A stretch of 64,000 bases of DNA from Streptomyces brasiliensis (GCF_014647875.1 NZ_BMQA01000027.1:1-64000); one strand, 5' to 3'. Positions 14,896 to 22,840 are shown, numbered from the stretch's first letter. Notes: generated by a model not told the origin, from the sequence alone. Translations and numbers: made by a program.

Positions 14896-15278
14896 TGCCC
14901 TCCTACGCCAAGTGCTTCGACCCGTCCGGCGCCCGCTTCGGCATCCCCACGTATCCGTGGCGGTTCGCTCCGGACGGCTACGCCACCCGCCGCCAACTGC
15001 GGGCCGCTGGGCTGCGGCCTGGCGGGCAGCCGGTCGCCGCTCAGGTGATGCGCCGTCACCGGGGCCGTAAGTCGGGTGTCCAGGTTGCCTACCTCTACCG
15101 CGTCGACTGCGCGATGCCGGTCCGGCCGATGACGTCACGCAAGTGGGGTGCGCTCGCCCTGGCGATGCTCGCCCGCCGCACCTGCCCGCAGTGCCGCGTG
15201 ATCTACAGCTACTGCATCCCGACCTCGCTCGGGATGTGCCTCCTCTGCGCCTACCCCGAGGAACAGCGCGCCGCCTGA
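14895..15278 (+). CDS. zinc-ribbon AICE-conserved protein
   Basis: 127 residues, starting on the last base of the previous stop (TGATG). Residues 100-120 carry C-x2-C (CPQC) and C-x2-C (CLLC), a probable zinc ribbon. The N-terminal part is basic (YATRRQLRAAGLRPGGQP, RRHRGRK). It looks like a small nucleic-acid binding protein; proteins of this type with an RRQ segment are common next to Streptomyces tra genes. Exact role unknown. Confidence 0.7.
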   Translation: MPSYAKCFDPSGARFGIPTYPWRFAPDGYATRRQLRAAGLRPGGQPVAAQVMRRHRGRKSGVQVAYLYRVDCAMPVRPMTSRKWGALALAMLARRTCPQCRVIYSYCIPTSLGMCLLCAYPEEQRAA

Positions 15279-15285
15279 CCAGCAA

Positions 15286-15328
15286 CGGGGCCCGGTCCCT
15301 AACCGACCAAAGCAGCGGCCGGGCCCCG
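15286..15328 (+). promoter_or_regulatory. 10-bp hairpin before tra
   Basis: CGGGGCCCGG and CCGGGCCCCG pair perfectly across a 23-base loop that contains CGACCAAAGCAG, then CCCTCC and the tra ribosome site follow. It sits between the stop of the zinc-ribbon gene and tra, like the other inter-operon hairpins of this element. Confidence 0.5.
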
Positions 15329-15355
15329 CATCCCTCCACAGAGAAGGAAGCTTCA

Positions 15356-17596
15356 GTGAAGCACCCCGACGACAACGAATTCTTCAACCGGCTGGAAGCC
15401 GAGATGGCCGCCGACTTCACCCCCGACTCGGGAGGCGATGTGGTCGACCTCGACAAGGCCCGATCGGCCCGCTCCGAGTCGGCCGACCCGACCACCCGAC
15501 CCGACGCCGACCGGTCGGCCGACTCCGGCCCCGGCGAGTCGGGCATGGAGTCGGACGACCCGACCGCGCGCGTGATGGTCGACTCTCCGACCGTGAAGGC
15601 GGCCGGGCCGGGCTACCTCGGTCGGCTGGCCGCCGCCAAGCGCCGCGACGTCATTCCCGTTTGGCTGCGGTCGATGGCTGAACTGCGCACCGCTGCCGGG
15701 TGGGTGGCCCGCCACTATGCCCACGCGGCCGGATACCACGCCTTGCGTTCCCCGGTGTACGCCGCTCGTCTGACGATGCAGGCGCCGACCGGGCTGGCCC
15801 GGTTCGTGGGTGGCACGATGCGGTGGGTTGCCGACCGCGAGGGCGAACCGGTCCGACTCGCCGCCGTGCGGCGTGAGGACGCGGCCGAGTACCTGAAGCT
15901 GTCGCGGCAGCGCGACGGCCGTGTGCGACTGCGCACCCTCATTGGCGTGCTGGGCATGTTCGTCGGCCTCGCTTCCGCGCTCGCCATCTACGTTCTTGCC
16001 CCCGACTGGCTGCAAGCCCTTTCGGTCGGTGCGGTCGTGATGGCGCTCGGGGCGGCCGGGCGCAAGGCCGATGATCCGGTTATCCACAGGGCTGTGGAAG
16101 TCCCGAAGGCGTCCAAGCTCACCTCCGACATCGTCCTGCGGGCGCTCGGGGCGCTGGGCATTCCCGCGATCAATCAGGCGCAGGCCAAGGGGCGGGACGG
16201 GTTCGAGTTCACCGCCCCGATCACCCGCGACGGGCCTGGATGGCGTGCGGAGGGCAACCTTCCCTACGGCGTCACCGTCACCGACGTCATCGAGCGCCGC
16301 GAACGTCTTGCGTCGGGTCTGCGTCGGCCGCTGGGCTGTGTGTGGCCGGAGGCCGTCTCCGACGAGCACACCGGGCGCCTGGTGCTGTGGGTCGGTGACC
16401 AGGACCTCAGGTCCGCGCCCAAGCCCGCGTGGCCGCTGTTCAAGTCCGGCACGGTCGACCTGTTCAAGGCCATCCCGTACGGCACGGACCAGCGCGGACG
16501 CTGGGTGTCGGTCACGCTCATGTTCATCGCCGGGGTGATCGGCGCGATCCCGCGCATGGGCAAGACGTTCCTCCTGCGGCTGCTGCTGCTCATCGCCGCC
16601 CTCGATCCGCGTGCGGAACTGCACACCTACGACATGAAGGGCACCGGCGACCTCGACCCGGTCGGCGAGGCCGTCTCCCACCGGCACGGCGTCGGCGAGG
16701 AAGACGAGACGATCCAGTACGCGCTGGGTGACTTCCGCGCCCTGCGCGAGGAACTGCGGCGGCGCACCAAAGTGATCCGCTCGCTGCCCCGGGACATCTG
16801 CCCCGAGTCCAAGGTGACCAGCCAGCTCGCTGACAAGCGCTCGCTCGGTCTGCACCCGATCGTGATCGGGGTGGATGAGTGCCAGGTGCTGTTCGAGCAC
16901 TCCGAGCACGGCAAGGAGTTCGAGGAAATCGCCACCGACCTGGTCAAGCGCGGCCCCGCCACCGGAATCGTGCTCCTGCTCGCCACCCAGCGCCCCGACG
17001 CGAAGTCCCTGCCCACCGGCATCTCCGCGAACGCCGGGGCCCGGTGGTGCATGAAGGTCATGGGGCAGACCGAGAACGACATGGTGCTCGGCACGTCCTC
17101 CTACAAGCGCGGTGTGCGCGCCACGATGTTCGCGTGGGGGGACAAGGGCCTGCACTACTTCGTCGGTGAAGGCTCCGACGCCCGGATCGTCTACGGCTCC
17201 TTCGTCGACGCGCCCGGCGCCGTGGCCGTGGCAGCCCGCGCCCGCACCGTCCGTGAGAAGGCGGGACTCCTGTCCGGCTACGCCCTCGGAGAGGCACCCG
17301 AGGCCGTCACCGGGCCCGCCTACGACTTGCTCGCCGACGTCGTGGCCGTGGTGCCGGAGAAGGAGGAGCGGGTGTGGAACGAGCGGATCGCCGCCCGCCT
17401 CGCCGAACTCCGCCCCGACGTCTACGGCGGCTGGAAGGGCGAGAACGTCACGTCCACGCTCAAGCCGCACGGCATCAAGACCCGCGACGTCGCCGGCACC
17501 ACGGAGGACGGGACCCGCACCACCCGGCGCGGGATCGTGCGTGCCGACGTCCTCAAGGCGATTGCGGAGCGTAACGAAAAGCCTGGCGCGGCATAG
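15356..17596 (+). CDS. tra: FtsK/SpoIIIE-type conjugal DNA translocase
   Basis: 746 residues from GTG 15356, preceded by GAAGGAAG; the longer frame before it is shadow. An acidic linker (about 20-75) is followed by two or three hydrophobic segments near 200-245, then the motor: Walker A IPRMGKTF near residue 400 and Walker B PIVIGVDECQVLF near 500, with LLLATQRPDAKS downstream. The C-terminal 100 residues carry a winged-helix-like end. TraSA/TraB proteins of this type form hexamers at hyphal contacts and pump double-stranded DNA into the recipient. The Walker A is the variant usual for AICE Tra proteins. Confidence 0.92.
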   Translation: MKHPDDNEFFNRLEAEMAADFTPDSGGDVVDLDKARSARSESADPTTRPDADRSADSGPGESGMESDDPTARVMVDSPTVKAAGPGYLGRLAAAKRRDVIPVWLRSMAELRTAAGWVARHYAHAAGYHALRSPVYAARLTMQAPTGLARFVGGTMRWVADREGEPVRLAAVRREDAAEYLKLSRQRDGRVRLRTLIGVLGMFVGLASALAIYVLAPDWLQALSVGAVVMALGAAGRKADDPVIHRAVEVPKASKLTSDIVLRALGALGIPAINQAQAKGRDGFEFTAPITRDGPGWRAEGNLPYGVTVTDVIERRERLASGLRRPLGCVWPEAVSDEHTGRLVLWVGDQDLRSAPKPAWPLFKSGTVDLFKAIPYGTDQRGRWVSVTLMFIAGVIGAIPRMGKTFLLRLLLLIAALDPRAELHTYDMKGTGDLDPVGEAVSHRHGVGEEDETIQYALGDFRALREELRRRTKVIRSLPRDICPESKVTSQLADKRSLGLHPIVIGVDECQVLFEHSEHGKEFEEIATDLVKRGPATGIVLLLATQRPDAKSLPTGISANAGARWCMKVMGQTENDMVLGTSSYKRGVRATMFAWGDKGLHYFVGEGSDARIVYGSFVDAPGAVAVAARARTVREKAGLLSGYALGEAPEAVTGPAYDLLADVVAVVPEKEERVWNERIAARLAELRPDVYGGWKGENVTSTLKPHGIKTRDVAGTTEDGTRTTRRGIVRADVLKAIAERNEKPGAA

Positions 17597-17605
17597 CCCC
17601 GGCAC

Positions 17606-17643
17606 GGTGCTACCGGTAGCACCCGTACCTGCTACCGGTAGCA
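17606..17643. repeat. two copies of a palindrome after tra
   Basis: GGTGCTACCGGTAGCACC (17606-17623) and TGCTACCGGTAGCA (17630-17643) are perfect palindromes sharing a 14-base core, and a degenerate GCTAGCACC follows. They could be protein binding sites, or hairpins that stop transcription after tra. The core GCTACCGGTAGC is made of the same GCTACC word as the iterons at 22.6-22.8 kb, so a shared DNA-binding protein is possible. Confidence 0.55.
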
Positions 17644-17737
17644 CCCCCGCTAGCACCCCATCTGCACCCTCACCTGTGATCTAGCGGATAGCACGTCATC
17701 TGCGGAAACCCCCGAAAACCGCCCTGGAGGGCATCTG

Positions 17738-17986
17738 ATGACCCCCATCGTCCTTGCTATCGCCTGCCTGATAGTCGTCACTGTCGGTTACGGCGGGCTG
17801 TGTGTGGCCTCGCCGTTCGGCGACTGCCGCAAGTGCTCCGGCATGGGCCACGCACTCAAGACCGACCGCAAAGGCCGGTTGAAGCGCGGCAAGGACTGCC
17901 GCCACTGCAAGGCGACCGGCAAGCGCATCCGCACCGGCCGCTGGCTCTACAACCGCTGGGCCCGCATCTACCGCGCCGGCGCCTGA
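17738..17986 (+). CDS. small membrane-anchored protein with two CxxC pairs
   Basis: 82 residues: an N-terminal hydrophobic helix (5-25), then CRKC-x-GMGH and CRHCKATGK, a DnaJ-like zinc-binding pattern, in a strongly basic tail. ATG 17738 follows GGAGG. It resembles Spd or mobile-element transfer accessory proteins. Location between tra and the other small membrane proteins supports a role in transfer. Confidence 0.7.
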   Translation: MTPIVLAIACLIVVTVGYGGLCVASPFGDCRKCSGMGHALKTDRKGRLKRGKDCRHCKATGKRIRTGRWLYNRWARIYRAGA

Positions 17987-17994
17987 AACGAGTG

Positions 17995-18061
17995 ACCGGC
18001 GACCGCCCGTCATGAGACGGACCCCGCTCCTAGCTGGAGCCAGGCGGGCGCGGTCGCCGGT
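17995..18061 (+). promoter_or_regulatory. 12-bp hairpin in the gap before the next small gene
   Basis: ACCGGCGACCGC and GCGGTCGCCGGT are exact reverse complements. Two smaller stems (CGTC/GACG and GCTCC/GGAGC) nest inside. It looks like an attenuator or processing site. Confidence 0.5.
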
Positions 18062-18143
18062 CTGTCGCCCCGAACTTGCCAGCACCCGGGGCGCGCAGAG
18101 CGTATCCACCCGTCCACCTCGCCCGGAAGCGAGTTTCCCTGCC

Positions 18144-18338
18144 GTGATCCTCAACATCTCCGCAGTGCTGCTGTTCGGCGCCGCCTCCGCCCTCGCCGTC
18201 AAGACCCGCTCCGCCGGGGGCGGCGCCGCCATCGTCCTGTTCCTGTTCGGGTTCTTCGTCGCCGGGACCGGCGCCTACGGGCCCATCCACAACCTCGTGC
18301 AGGCGTCCGCCGACGCCCTCTCCGCCCTCGGCAACTGA
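18144..18338 (+). CDS. small two-helix membrane protein, Spd-like
   Basis: 64 residues from GTG 18144: one hydrophobic helix at 3-20 (LNISAVLLFGAASALAV) and one at 28-48 (GGGAAIVLFLFGFFVAGTG). The upstream part of the longer frame is hairpin-derived and not protein-like, so I use this start, although its ribosome site is weak. The size and position match the small Spd proteins of AICEs. Confidence 0.65.
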   Translation: MILNISAVLLFGAASALAVKTRSAGGGAAIVLFLFGFFVAGTGAYGPIHNLVQASADALSALGN

Positions 18339-18353
18339 CAGGGAAGACCGACC

Positions 18354-18815
18354 ATGAACGAACCCACCCGCCACCCCACGGCGTACGACACAGCGGCCGT
18401 GGAAGTCCACCGCCTCGCCCCGATCATGCCCGCGCAGGCCATGCCGCTTACGGTCGTACAGCCTCAGGGCATGCCGGCCGTGACGAGCGTCGTCCTGCCC
18501 GACGGCCGCGTCGTCACTGGCTACGCCATTACCCCGACGCAGCCGGAGCCGGTCACCGCCAAGCCGCCCGTCTCCCGCGCGGCCGTGAACATCGCCCTCG
18601 GAGGCGTCGGGTTCCTCGCTGTGTGCGGCGGGCTGTTCCTGCTGACCGCGTTCATCACCGCCCTGACCGCGCTCATCACCCAACTCGTCATCCTCGCCGC
18701 CGTCATCTTCGGCGGCTTCATCGCCGTACAGGTCTTCAGCGCGAGCCGCCACCGCGGCGGGACCACGGTCAACATCCGCAAGGCCGTCATCAAGCGCAAC
18801 CACTTCCACGGCTGA
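18354..18815 (+). CDS. DUF6251-like membrane protein
   Basis: 153 residues. A polar, Pro-rich N-terminal half with a repeated MP/VVLPDGRVVTGYA segment is followed by two adjoining membrane helices (about 83-125) and a basic tail (RHRGGTTVNIRKAVIKRNHF). I recall this layout as a family restricted to actinomycete plasmids and AICEs. Probably a spreading or pore accessory protein. ATG 18354 lies 15 bases after the previous stop, with GGGAAG as ribosome site. Confidence 0.65.
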   Translation: MNEPTRHPTAYDTAAVEVHRLAPIMPAQAMPLTVVQPQGMPAVTSVVLPDGRVVTGYAITPTQPEPVTAKPPVSRAAVNIALGGVGFLAVCGGLFLLTAFITALTALITQLVILAAVIFGGFIAVQVFSASRHRGGTTVNIRKAVIKRNHFHG

Positions 18816-18827
18816 GGGGGACCCGGC

Positions 18828-19622
18828 TTGCGCTTCTACCTGACCACTCACAAACGCCACTGGGTCCGGCTGACCAAGGTGCCGCTGTTCCTGAAGTCCG
18901 AGCACTTAGTCAACGCGGTCAAGCTGGATGAGGCGCGCGGCCCGTACGCGGTGGACTCCGGCGGATTCTCGGAGCTCCAGCGCCACGGCCGATGGACGCG
19001 CACCCCGCGCCAGTACATCGAGGACCTACGCCGCATCTGGGAATGCGTCGGCCCCTACGACTGGGCTGCCCCGCAGGACTGGATGTGCGAAGACCTCATC
19101 ATCCACGGCGGCACGGCAGGACCGAACGTCTTCGTCGGCACCCACCTCAGCGTGCCGGAACACATCCGCCGCACCGTCGCCAACTTCAACGAACTACGCT
19201 CCCTCGCCCCCGAGCTGCGCATAGCCCCGGTCCTTCAGGGGCGAACGGTCGCGGACTACGAACGGTGCGCGGACCTGTACGAGCACGCCGGGGTCGACCT
19301 GACCCACGAACCCACGGTCGGCCTCGGCTCGGTCTGCCGCCTCCAGTCCACCCGCGAGGGAGCGGCCATCGTGACCGCCATGGCCGCACGAGGGCTGAAG
19401 CTGCACGGCTTCGGCTTCAAGACTCTCGGCCTCGAACGGGTCGGCCACCTGCTCGCATCAGCCGATTCCGCCGCATGGAGCTATCACGCCCGCCGCAGGC
19501 CCCCGCTGCCCGGCCACACACACAAGAACTGCGCCAACTGCCTCGACTACGCCCTGCGCTGGCGTACCCGCGTCCTGGCCAGCCTCCCGCCCTGGCAACA
19601 ACCCTTCCTCGACGCAGCCTGA
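18828..19622 (+). CDS. DpdA-like protein of the tRNA-guanine transglycosylase fold
   Basis: 264 residues from TTG 18828 (GAGGGGG upstream). YAVDSGGFSELQRHGRW near residues 41-57 has the Asp-Ser-Gly-Gly-Phe loop of TGT enzymes, followed by barrel strands with VLQG, GLGSVCRLQ and LHGFGFKTLGL; a C-x2-C (CANC) near the end could hold zinc. DpdA paralogues insert 7-deazaguanine bases into DNA. The usual dpd partner genes are not in this window, so this is an orphan that might use host preQ0 or have another role such as element protection. A TTA codon lies at 18906-18908. Confidence 0.78.
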   Translation: MRFYLTTHKRHWVRLTKVPLFLKSEHLVNAVKLDEARGPYAVDSGGFSELQRHGRWTRTPRQYIEDLRRIWECVGPYDWAAPQDWMCEDLIIHGGTAGPNVFVGTHLSVPEHIRRTVANFNELRSLAPELRIAPVLQGRTVADYERCADLYEHAGVDLTHEPTVGLGSVCRLQSTREGAAIVTAMAARGLKLHGFGFKTLGLERVGHLLASADSAAWSYHARRRPPLPGHTHKNCANCLDYALRWRTRVLASLPPWQQPFLDAA

Positions 19623-19634
19623 CGAAAGGAAGCC

Positions 19635-20099
19635 ATGTTCGAGATCCGTATCATCTGCGACCCGGCCGATGCCGACCGCGTCACCACCGCGCTCAGCGGC
19701 GCGTTCGCTACCGGCACCGTACGCACCGACCCCACTCGCGACGGCGAGCGCACCCGCCTGTACGTCACTGCCGACCACCGCCCCGAGCCGGAGCCGTGGC
19801 CGACACCGGAAGAGGCGTACACCCTCGCCCCGAGCATCGTCAGCGAGATCGGATGGACCGCACGGGCGGCAGCCGACCGGCCGTTCTACGACGGGCTGAA
19901 CCGTGAGTTCTGGCTCCGCAAGGCCGCACTGCTGGACCGGATCGCGCTGAGCGATGAAGCCGACAGCGTCACCAGCGACGCGGCCGACCTCGCCACCCGA
20001 GCCGCGCAGCGGCTGATGGACCTGGACAGCACGGCCGTCATCTGCGACGCGCGCCACTACGTCCGGCAGCAGTACGCCCAATGGGCCCAAAACCAGTAG
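19635..20099 (+). CDS. AICE-conserved hypothetical protein
   Basis: 154 residues, ATG 19635 after GAAAGGAAG. The first 50 residues (MFEIRIICDPADADRV ... RLYVTADH) look like a small alpha/beta ferredoxin-like fold; the rest is helical, with WTARAAADRPFYDGLNREFWLRKAALLDRIAL and a Tyr/Gln-rich end. It follows the DpdA-like gene by 12 bases and was probably transferred with it. I know no function. Confidence 0.65.
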   Translation: MFEIRIICDPADADRVTTALSGAFATGTVRTDPTRDGERTRLYVTADHRPEPEPWPTPEEAYTLAPSIVSEIGWTARAAADRPFYDGLNREFWLRKAALLDRIALSDEADSVTSDAADLATRAAQRLMDLDSTAVICDARHYVRQQYAQWAQNQ

Positions 20100-20109
20100 C
20101 TACGCCCGA

Positions 20110-20143
20110 GGCGGGCGCCGTCTCTCCAAAGCCTGCGCCCGCC
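20110..20143 (+). promoter_or_regulatory. leader hairpin, copy 2
   Basis: GGCGGGCGC and GCGCCCGCC form a perfect 9-bp stem around the same 16-base loop as at 12897-12930. One stem position differs from copy 1 as a G-C versus G-U pair, so the fold is kept. It sits about 40 bases before the first gene of the replication operon. Confidence 0.65.
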
Positions 20144-20184
20144 CCGGTACTCCCGTCCCTCCAGGAGAGCAGGAGATCTCAAGC

Positions 20185-20262
20185 ATGACCCAACGAGCCT
20201 CATTCGGCGAGGGCCGTCCCGCCCCCGCCACTCCATCGAGCGCGGCAGGGGTGACGGCATGA
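20185..20262 (+). CDS. 25-residue leader peptide before the prim-pol gene
   Basis: ATG 20185 follows GCAGGAG by about ten bases. The frame has 25 codons (MTQRASFGEG ... GVTA) and ends at TGA 20260-20262, overlapping the prim-pol ATG by four bases (ATGA). Given the coupling and the structured leader just upstream, it may serve as a translational coupler rather than as a working protein. Confidence 0.5.
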   Translation: MTQRASFGEGRPAPATPSSAAGVTA

Positions 20263-21149
20263 ACCGTCACCTCCTGTACGCCGCGCTGGACGCCGCGGAG
20301 CGGGGATGGGCCGTGCTCCCGCTTCGCCGTGGCGACAAGCGTCCGGCCCTGCACGGTGAGGACGTCTGCCCTGGCATTGGGGACTGCGCGGGCGGTCACC
20401 GTAAGTGGGAAGAGCGCGCCACCATCGACCCTGACCGCATCCGGCGCGCGTGGGGCGACCTGCCGTTCAACGTCGGCATCGCGACCGGCCCGTCCGGGCT
20501 GGTCGTCGTCGACCTTGACATGCCCAAGCGGAAGAGCAGTACGGACACGCCTAACGGCGTGACGACCTTCACGGCGCTCTGCGAGCGCGCCGGGCACGCC
20601 GTCCCCGCCACTCGCACGGTGCGGACCGCGAGCGGCGGGGTCCACCTGTACTTCGCCGCCCCGCCCGGCGTCCGGCTTGGCAATACGGCCGGACGGCTCG
20701 GCAAGCGCATCGACACCCGCGCGTGGGGCGGATACGTTGTCGCCCCCGGCAGCCTCACCCCCACGGGCGCCTACGCGGTCGTCAACGACATGCCGCCCAC
20801 GCCGCTGCCAGATTGGCTGTACGCCCGCCTGGCAGCCCGTCAGTCCTTGCGGGTACTGACGGCTGCACCGTCTGCCGTTCGAGCCTCCCGCTACGCCGTA
20901 GCGGGCCTGAATGCCGAAACCGCTTCCGTACGGCAGGCTCCGGAGGGTGAGCGGAACGCCACGTTGCTCCGGGCGGCGCGAGCGCTGGGGCGGTTCATCG
21001 CGTGGGGCGACCTCCCCAGGGAGCAGGTTGAGGAGGCTCTTCAGTGGGCGGGGGAGCAGGCCGGTCTGTCGCCGCGGTCGTGTGAGGCGACCATTCGCAG
21101 CGGTTTGAACTGGTCGATTGCCCGCAACGGTCAGCGGAGGGCGGCATGA
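20259..21149 (+). CDS. bifunctional DNA primase/polymerase (prim-pol)
   Basis: 296 residues with a prim-pol N-domain: AERGWAVLPLRRGDKRPAL, the metal-binding LVVVDLDMPK near residue 88, TVRTASGGVHLYF near 125-137 and the GYVVAPGS strand. The C-terminal 90 residues are helical (GERNATLLRAARALGRFI, PREQVEEALQWAGEQAGL), as in AICE replication primases. It would start replication of the excised circle together with the DUF3631 helicase downstream. Coupled upstream (ATGA) and downstream (four-base overlap). Confidence 0.88.
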   Translation: MNRHLLYAALDAAERGWAVLPLRRGDKRPALHGEDVCPGIGDCAGGHRKWEERATIDPDRIRRAWGDLPFNVGIATGPSGLVVVDLDMPKRKSSTDTPNGVTTFTALCERAGHAVPATRTVRTASGGVHLYFAAPPGVRLGNTAGRLGKRIDTRAWGGYVVAPGSLTPTGAYAVVNDMPPTPLPDWLYARLAARQSLRVLTAAPSAVRASRYAVAGLNAETASVRQAPEGERNATLLRAARALGRFIAWGDLPREQVEEALQWAGEQAGLSPRSCEATIRSGLNWSIARNGQRRAA

Positions 21150-21499
21150 GCACCCCTCGTCGCCCCTCCCTGAAGAGCCTTCCCGTCACCCCGACCGGTC
21201 CGCGCGTCGCCGCGCAAGCCGCGCCCGGTCCGGCCGTGGGCGAGCCGAAAGGCGCCGCCGCAGGCGTCCGCACTGTTCTTCGCCCTGACCCGCACAGGAG
21301 TGACGGCCGGTACCCGGTCGCGTGGCTGCACATCAGCGCACCGCGTGGCGCCGTTCCTACCGCCACCTCGAAGTGCCTGTGCGGCAGGGACCGTAGGGCC
21401 GTCGGCCACTCGAAGGTGCTCGCCCTGATCGCCGACCACACCGCCCACCGCGACGTATGCCCGCTCCGCACCAACCAGGAAGGGAGGCAGGCGGCATGA
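21146..21499 (+). CDS. small AICE-conserved protein with Cys-x-Cys
   Basis: 117 residues. A low-complexity first half (Pro, Ala, Gly) precedes a compact C-terminus: VAWLHISAPRG ... KCLCGRDRRAVGHSKVLALIADHTAHRDVCP, where two Cys, two His and a last Cys could bind zinc. It lies between prim-pol and helicase with four-base overlaps, so it is likely a replication accessory. No family function known to me. Confidence 0.65.
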   Translation: MSTPRRPSLKSLPVTPTGPRVAAQAAPGPAVGEPKGAAAGVRTVLRPDPHRSDGRYPVAWLHISAPRGAVPTATSKCLCGRDRRAVGHSKVLALIADHTAHRDVCPLRTNQEGRQAA

Positions 21500-22671
21500 G
21501 CACCAATCCGTCGGCACCCGCCATGGACGGCTCCGCACTGCTCGACGAGGTAGAAGTCTTCCACCGACGCTTCAACATCTTCCCCCTCGATGCCGCGTAC
21601 GTCGCCGTGACGCTGTGGGACGCACACGCGCACTTGCTCGACTGCTTCGACTCCACACCGCGGCTCGCGTTCCTGTCGCCGGAGCCGGGCTCGGGCAAGT
21701 CCCGTGCGTTGGAGATCGTGGAAACTCTCGTGCCGCAACCGATGGTCGCGGTTAACGCCTCCGCCTCCGCGCTCTTCCGCGCGGTGTCCGGGATGGAGGG
21801 ACGGCCGACAATCCTGTTCGACGAGATCGATACCGTCTTCGGGCCCAAGGCCGGAGAGAACGAACAGCTCCGCGGGTTCCTGAATGCCGGTCACCGGCGC
21901 TCCGGCGTCATGTGGCGCTGCGTGGGCGACGGGGCCAACCAACAGGTGCAGGAGTTCCCGTCGTTCTGCGGAGTCGCGGTCGCCGGACTCGGCTCGCTGC
22001 CGGACACGATCCTGACCCGCTCCGTCATCGTCCGCATGCGCCGCCGCGCACCGAACGAGCGGGTAGAGCCGTTCCGCCAGCGCATCCACGAGAAGGAAGG
22101 GCACGCGCTGCGCGACCGGCTCGCCGAATGGGCACAGTCCGTTCGCCACCTGGTCGACGGGGTGTTCCCGGAGCTCCCGGAGGGCATCAGCGACCGGCCC
22201 GCGGACGTATGGGAACCCCTGCTTGCCATCGCGGACGCGGCCGGCGGCACGTGGCCGGAGCGGGCCCGCGCCGCGTGCATCGAGTTGGTGAACGCGGCCA
22301 AGACCAGCGACAAGGGCAGCATCGGTATCCGTCTGCTCATGGACCTGCGCGACTACGTGTTCAACGGCATCGACCGCCTGCCCACCGTCGCCATCCTCGA
22401 CAGGCTCCACAGCCTCGAAGAGGCGCCGTGGGCGGACATGAGCGGCAAGCCGCTCGATGCCCGCGGGCTGTCGCGGATGCTGCGGGAGTACATGACCGCG
22501 GACAACACCCCTATCGCGGCCCGCAACATCAAAGCCGGCGGCAGCGTCATGAAGGGCTACTACGCGAGCGATCTGAACGACGCGTGGCAGCGCTACTGCC
22601 CACCCCCCGCGGAAAGTCCGCTACTTCCGCTACCTCCGCTACCGGGCAGCTCAGAGGCGGTTTCCGGGTAG
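21496..22671 (+). CDS. DUF3631 replicative ATPase/helicase
   Basis: 391 residues from ATG 21496, which overlaps the previous stop. Walker A SPEPGSGKSRAL near residue 60, Walker B TILFDEIDTVFG near 107-118, then GFLNAGHRRSG (sensor I-like) and TRSVIVRMRRRAP; the C-terminal 130 residues are the DUF3631 domain (ADVWEPLLAIADAAGGTWPERAR). In AICEs this protein works with prim-pol in rolling or theta replication of the excised element. Its 3' end runs into the iteron block, so the origin overlaps the end of the gene. Confidence 0.85.
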   Translation: MSTNPSAPAMDGSALLDEVEVFHRRFNIFPLDAAYVAVTLWDAHAHLLDCFDSTPRLAFLSPEPGSGKSRALEIVETLVPQPMVAVNASASALFRAVSGMEGRPTILFDEIDTVFGPKAGENEQLRGFLNAGHRRSGVMWRCVGDGANQQVQEFPSFCGVAVAGLGSLPDTILTRSVIVRMRRRAPNERVEPFRQRIHEKEGHALRDRLAEWAQSVRHLVDGVFPELPEGISDRPADVWEPLLAIADAAGGTWPERARAACIELVNAAKTSDKGSIGIRLLMDLRDYVFNGIDRLPTVAILDRLHSLEEAPWADMSGKPLDARGLSRMLREYMTADNTPIAARNIKAGGSVMKGYYASDLNDAWQRYCPPPAESPLLPLPPLPGSSEAVSG

Positions 22672-22787
22672 CGGCAAGCCGCTTCGCATCCGCTACCGCG
22701 ACGCCCTATCCGCTACCCGCACCCCTATCCGCTACCTCGATCATGCCCCTGACCAGGGCGGTAGCGGAGGTAGCGGAAGTAGCGGAC
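22616..22787. repeat. iteron block, candidate origin of the element
   Basis: Ten copies of CCGCTACC or its near match lie here. Six point right (22618, 22627, 22636, 22690, 22710, 22729) and four left (22667, 22760, 22769, 22778). The outermost triplets form a perfect 29-bp inverted repeat, 22616-22644 against 22759-22787, with 9-bp spacing of units inside each arm. The block lies between helicase and xis, the usual place for an AICE origin or the control region of excision. Confidence 0.8.
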
Positions 22788-22840
22788 CTGACAGGAAGGG
22801 GGCCACCGCCCCCGGCCCCCTGCCGAGGAGGCACTGCCGC

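Noticed and set aside
15143..15355. Longer start for tra
   Set aside because: The upstream residues are the out-of-frame reading of the zinc-ribbon gene and a hairpin; GTG 15356 has a ribosome site.
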